A DNA stretch of 64,000 bases from Phytoseiulus persimilis (taxonomy: Eukaryota > Arthropoda > Arachnida > Mesostigmata > Phytoseiidae): NCBI GenBank assembly GCA_037576195.1, contig CM075102.1, positions 26,656,745 through 26,720,744 of the forward strand, in the 5' to 3' direction. Shown here piece by piece: positions 60,882 to 64,000 of this stretch. The notes beneath the pieces are model-generated. The model had not been told where the DNA came from. It searched no databases and saw only the letters and a program-made list of their open reading frames with translations. The translations under genes were made by a program, and so were the position numbers. The first letter of the stretch is position 1, and each line of letters opens with the position of its first letter.

Positions 60882-63711
60882 GGTTGGGCGAAGCTCGCGT
60901 GAAGCTGTTCCATCCTCAAACGCCTGCAGCGGGCTCGGACCTGAGCCTGACGTGCGACGTTGACGGGAACCCCGAGCCCCGTCATGCCGAGTGGTTTCAC
61001 AACGGAGCGCGGATGCACCGTGGTGCTCAGGTTTCTTTCCGACACTTCAGGATGACCTTGGCCAACGTGACGGCCAGGAACAACGGAGTGTATTCTTGCA
61101 AGGCGAGCAACGATGTGGCATTGGTCTGGAGTTCCACCCATTTTGTTCTCGATCTCAAAGGTGAGTTCTTCGTGCTGCCGCGCTCGGTCCCGACAGCCCC
61201 ATCTCCATCGCTTCTCTCTGTGTTTTGAAGGCTTCGCTGCTGAGTTTGTCGCCGATAGTTCGTGCGGAAACGTCAGCAGCGAGACAACCGCAAAAATCGT
61301 GTCCCGGCGACCTCGCGATGCCCAACGAAAGGAAGAGCTATTGTCACAAATGTCGTTAGCAAACGAAAATCTATTGCAGCGCCCAACGTGCCCTCGATAA
61401 GGGTGCGACCGAACGACACGCAGGTGGCCGAAGGTTCGCACGCGACGTTCAACTGCGTGTTCGATGACGTCGCCATCGTAGAATGGTATGCCCACAATCA
61501 GGACATCCCGTTGACCAATGGAAGCCGAGTAGTTATCTGGCCGAACAACTCGTTGACGCTGAATGATGTCGCGAAGAATGACGAGGGACTGTTTAAGTGT
61601 GTGGGGATCCCCATGCTCAAGGGGGTACCTCAGCAAGTTTTCGCCGCCCGTCTGAGCGTCGCCTGTAAGTTCGAGCTCGGAATTCTTTGTTTTTCCCTTC
61701 TTTTCGGATCCCTCAGCTTCTGCGTGTGTGTCTCTCTTCCTCCACCGGAAGGAAAGTCTTTGCCGAAGCGATTGTCGTAAAGGAGAGATTTCAGAGGGTC
61801 ATTTAGGGCAAAAGCCGTAGCGCCCGGTGTGCTCGGTGGCCAGCCACGAATTGAATTTGCCTTTGGGGTGGCTCAGAGATGATCGGCCTGCTGCTACTCC
61901 TGCGGCTGTTTCATATTAGTATGCTGCTCCCTTGCTGACTCCGATGGAGGAGAAAGAAGTTTTGTCCTGATGGCGTCGCGTTTCTGAGAATCGCACATTT
62001 CTTGGAGAGGGGACATCGAAGCGAGAAGCACCGCGATCACTGGGCTGTCGCTCAGTGCTGAACGAGCAGCCTCGGTGGAGGAAGACATGCGACAGAGAAA
62101 TGCTTCCTCACATTCGACTCGTCTTTTTGCTAGGGATCGGGAGCTTCGAGCCGGAAGTTTCCATCGAGCCCCAGCTGGATGATCTGATGTACGTGGTTGC
62201 ACTTGGGAGTCAGGCCAGACTTCTGTGCCTTCCACCTGAAGGAGCGCCTCCACCGAAATGGTACTGGACGCTGCCCACTGGCTCTGTCGTTTCGGATGCC
62301 GGTCGTGTCAAAGTGAACGAGGAATCCGAGTTGCAGATTGATCATGTGAAACTAGAAGATGCAGGCAACTACTCCTGCAACGCGGAAAACATTGCAGCCA
62401 AACGAACCTTGACTGTGCAACTGGTTGTGACAAGTGAGTATGAACGACTTCAGACATCCAGCGGGACTTTACTAAAATAGCAGAATTTTTTCGGGCTGGG
62501 AAGGGATGCACGGGGTGAACGAACCCTTTGCTTAGAGAGCCATCCGAGGTTTTCCGAGACTAGGCCATCAGGTATGTAGGGTACATTTCAGAACCTAACG
62601 AATCTGCAGGGTCGTTTCTTTGACGACGTTCTTCCCTCCAGCTCGGACCGCGGAATGACCTTAGTCTAATTTGCTTGAGCATTTTCGGAGCGGTGCCCGG
62701 TGGAGTTTTAATTCGCTCAAACTTTTCACCCAGTTCCTCCTCGGTGCAGATCTACCTGATTCTCGGAAGCGAGAACTTTTCCCTCGTACTAACGTGATGC
62801 GAGGGAGCATATTCATTACTCCAACCGACAGGGGACGTAGCGCTCAAGGTTGCTCCATTGTCGCCCATGATCAGCGGTCACGCGCAATTCTTGATTGAGC
62901 GGAAAGGGCGAAGTTTGGACCCTAATTTTTTTTTTCGGAGTCGGATGTTTTCCCTCTGTCCAGATAAGGACGCAAGCACGCACAACCGTATTGCGCAGTC
63001 TCGAAGTGAGTGGCGCGGCTATTGTAAAAAGTAGTTGATCCTCCTCCTGAGGGTGGGTAGAGTGGATCTGGAACGATATCCCATTTATAACGGCCATTAC
63101 CCCCGCGCCGACTGGAATACCTCGTGCCCCGTAGTGGGGGCAGTGCGACGGCAACGGCCGCGGCTTCTCATGAGTTCATTTTGTCTGTAGGCTTTTGCGG
63201 TGGGCGCCGAGCACGTATGAAGCCACCACGAAATAGAAAACACAATTTCATCACTGTAACCGGTCCGTCCGCCTGCCCGTCCTACTACCACCAGGCGGTC
63301 CAGTCAGTCCGTCAAAGCCGAGTCGCAAGCGTGTAGGGGTACAAATTCAGCTCCGGAATGCGACTCAGATCACTGGAGCAGATAGCACGAAACACGGGTC
63401 GTTCTCAATTTTACACTTCTCGTCTGTTTCAGCGCCCCCCGAAGTACATGACCATATCAGCAGTAAACTGCAGCTTCACGAAGGAACATCCCATGTGCTC
63501 AAGTGTTCGTTCAGAGCGGCAGCTTGGCCACTCACATCTGTTACGTGGACTAACGTAGATTCGCCCATGATGACTTTGGATTTCGATCCGGAGAAAGGTG
63601 CTCTGAATTTGAAGAATATCACGATGAGAGACGCGGGCAAATATCTTTGTTCCGTCTCTTCAAAAGGATTCCCCACGGTGATGTCGAAACCTGTCGTAGT
63701 CGAAGTGATCG
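60882..63711 (+). CDS. PTK7: PTK7/off-track receptor, exons 4-7: Ig domains 2-5 (continues off window)
   Basis: Exons 60882-61160, 61380-61664, 62134-62433 and 63433-63711, one Ig domain each, all separated by phase-1 introns as is classical for Ig genes. Ig2: LSLTCDVDGNPEPRHAEW and GVYSCKASN. Ig3: ATFNCVF, VEWYAHNQDIPLTN and WPNNSLTLNDV...FKCVG, paralleling the PITNRS and NGSLLLTQV parts of vertebrate PTK7. Ig4: ARLLCLPPEGAPPPKWYW with AGNYSCNAEN, where vertebrate PTK7 has the distinctive TCLPPKG. Ig5: HVLKCSFRAA, VTWTNVD and AGKYLCSVSS, without an obvious one-to-one vertebrate partner (it looks closest to Ig6). Several N-glycosylation sequons are present. The exon 7 donor at 63712 leaves the frame in phase 1. 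The remaining Ig, transmembrane and pseudokinase regions should lie to the right, so this gene is partial here. Confidence 0.9.
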
Positions 63712-64000
63712 GTGAGTGAAATTGGAAATGCAAAAATACCCCCTCCCTACCTCTCTCACTCTTCAAATTGCTGCGAAGCTCTGTTCTCCGTCCGTGTCCC
63801 GCTTCCGGTTACTAAGAAAAGATTCCCGCAAAGGGAGAACTCCCCATCTTGGACGGAATACGAACAGGGACTTCTGAGATTAAGATTATCGAAGAGAAAG
63901 ACAAGGGGATCATTAGAGAGACAAATGAAGCGGGGTGTACTCCTCTCCGTTCTGCTCATCCACTGCTCCCCCCTGGAAGAAGGAGGGGATCGGAAGACGA
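63712..64000 (+). other. Start of the next PTK7 intron, cut by the window edge
   Basis: It follows the GTGAGT donor of the Ig5 exon. No convincing acceptor with an Ig-like continuation is seen before the end. Confidence 0.6.

Noticed and set aside
60788..61636. 282-codon minus-strand open frame
   Set aside because: It lies antisense to the PTK7 Ig2 and Ig3 exons, whose splice sites, phases and Ig cores clearly support the plus strand.
1..64000. CRISPR arrays, operons or other prokaryotic systems
   Set aside because: The window is clearly animal nuclear DNA; no regularly spaced direct repeats or operon-like gene strings were seen.

Overview
This is eukaryotic genomic DNA: genes are split by GT-AG introns with clean splice phases, and AATAAA poly(A) signals follow stop codons. 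The proteins recognised are animal-specific. Introns as short as 52 nt, roughly balanced base composition and the gene content suggest a compact arthropod genome, possibly a mite or other chelicerate; that placement is an inference from gene style only. Because stop codons are sparse on both strands, many long open frames overlap without being genes, so only frames with family similarity, splice-phase agreement or 3' end signals are called with confidence.

Layout. (1) 43-3193, minus strand: a five-exon tamalin (GRASP)/CYTIP-type PDZ scaffold gene, complete at its 3' end, ending in a class I PDZ ligand. (2) 3194-20206: no gene recognised; weak exon candidates, a GC-rich block and simple repeats. 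(3) 20207-21110, plus strand: a decayed tandem copy of the next gene. (4) 23201-24548, plus strand: an intact two-exon gene for a membrane-anchored ER-type thioredoxin-fold protein. (5) 25622-25801, plus strand: a probable 59-residue tail-anchored membrane microprotein with its own poly(A) signal. (6) 25953-45589: no recognised gene, but two long hairpins that look like microRNA precursors and several smaller inverted repeats. (7) 45590 to the right edge, plus strand: the 5' half of PTK7/off-track (signal peptide and five immunoglobulin domains so far), interrupted by a 14.7 kb intron. (8) 53127-54347, plus strand: a single-exon Fuzzy gene lying inside that PTK7 intron.

Biological theme. PTK7 is a planar-cell-polarity pseudokinase receptor and Fuzzy is a planar-cell-polarity/ciliogenesis effector (CPLANE complex). 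A complete Fuzzy gene nested in the same orientation inside the large PTK7 intron is the most striking arrangement here. The thioredoxin locus shows local tandem duplication followed by decay of one copy. The tamalin gene is a membrane-traffic scaffold with no evident link to its neighbours.
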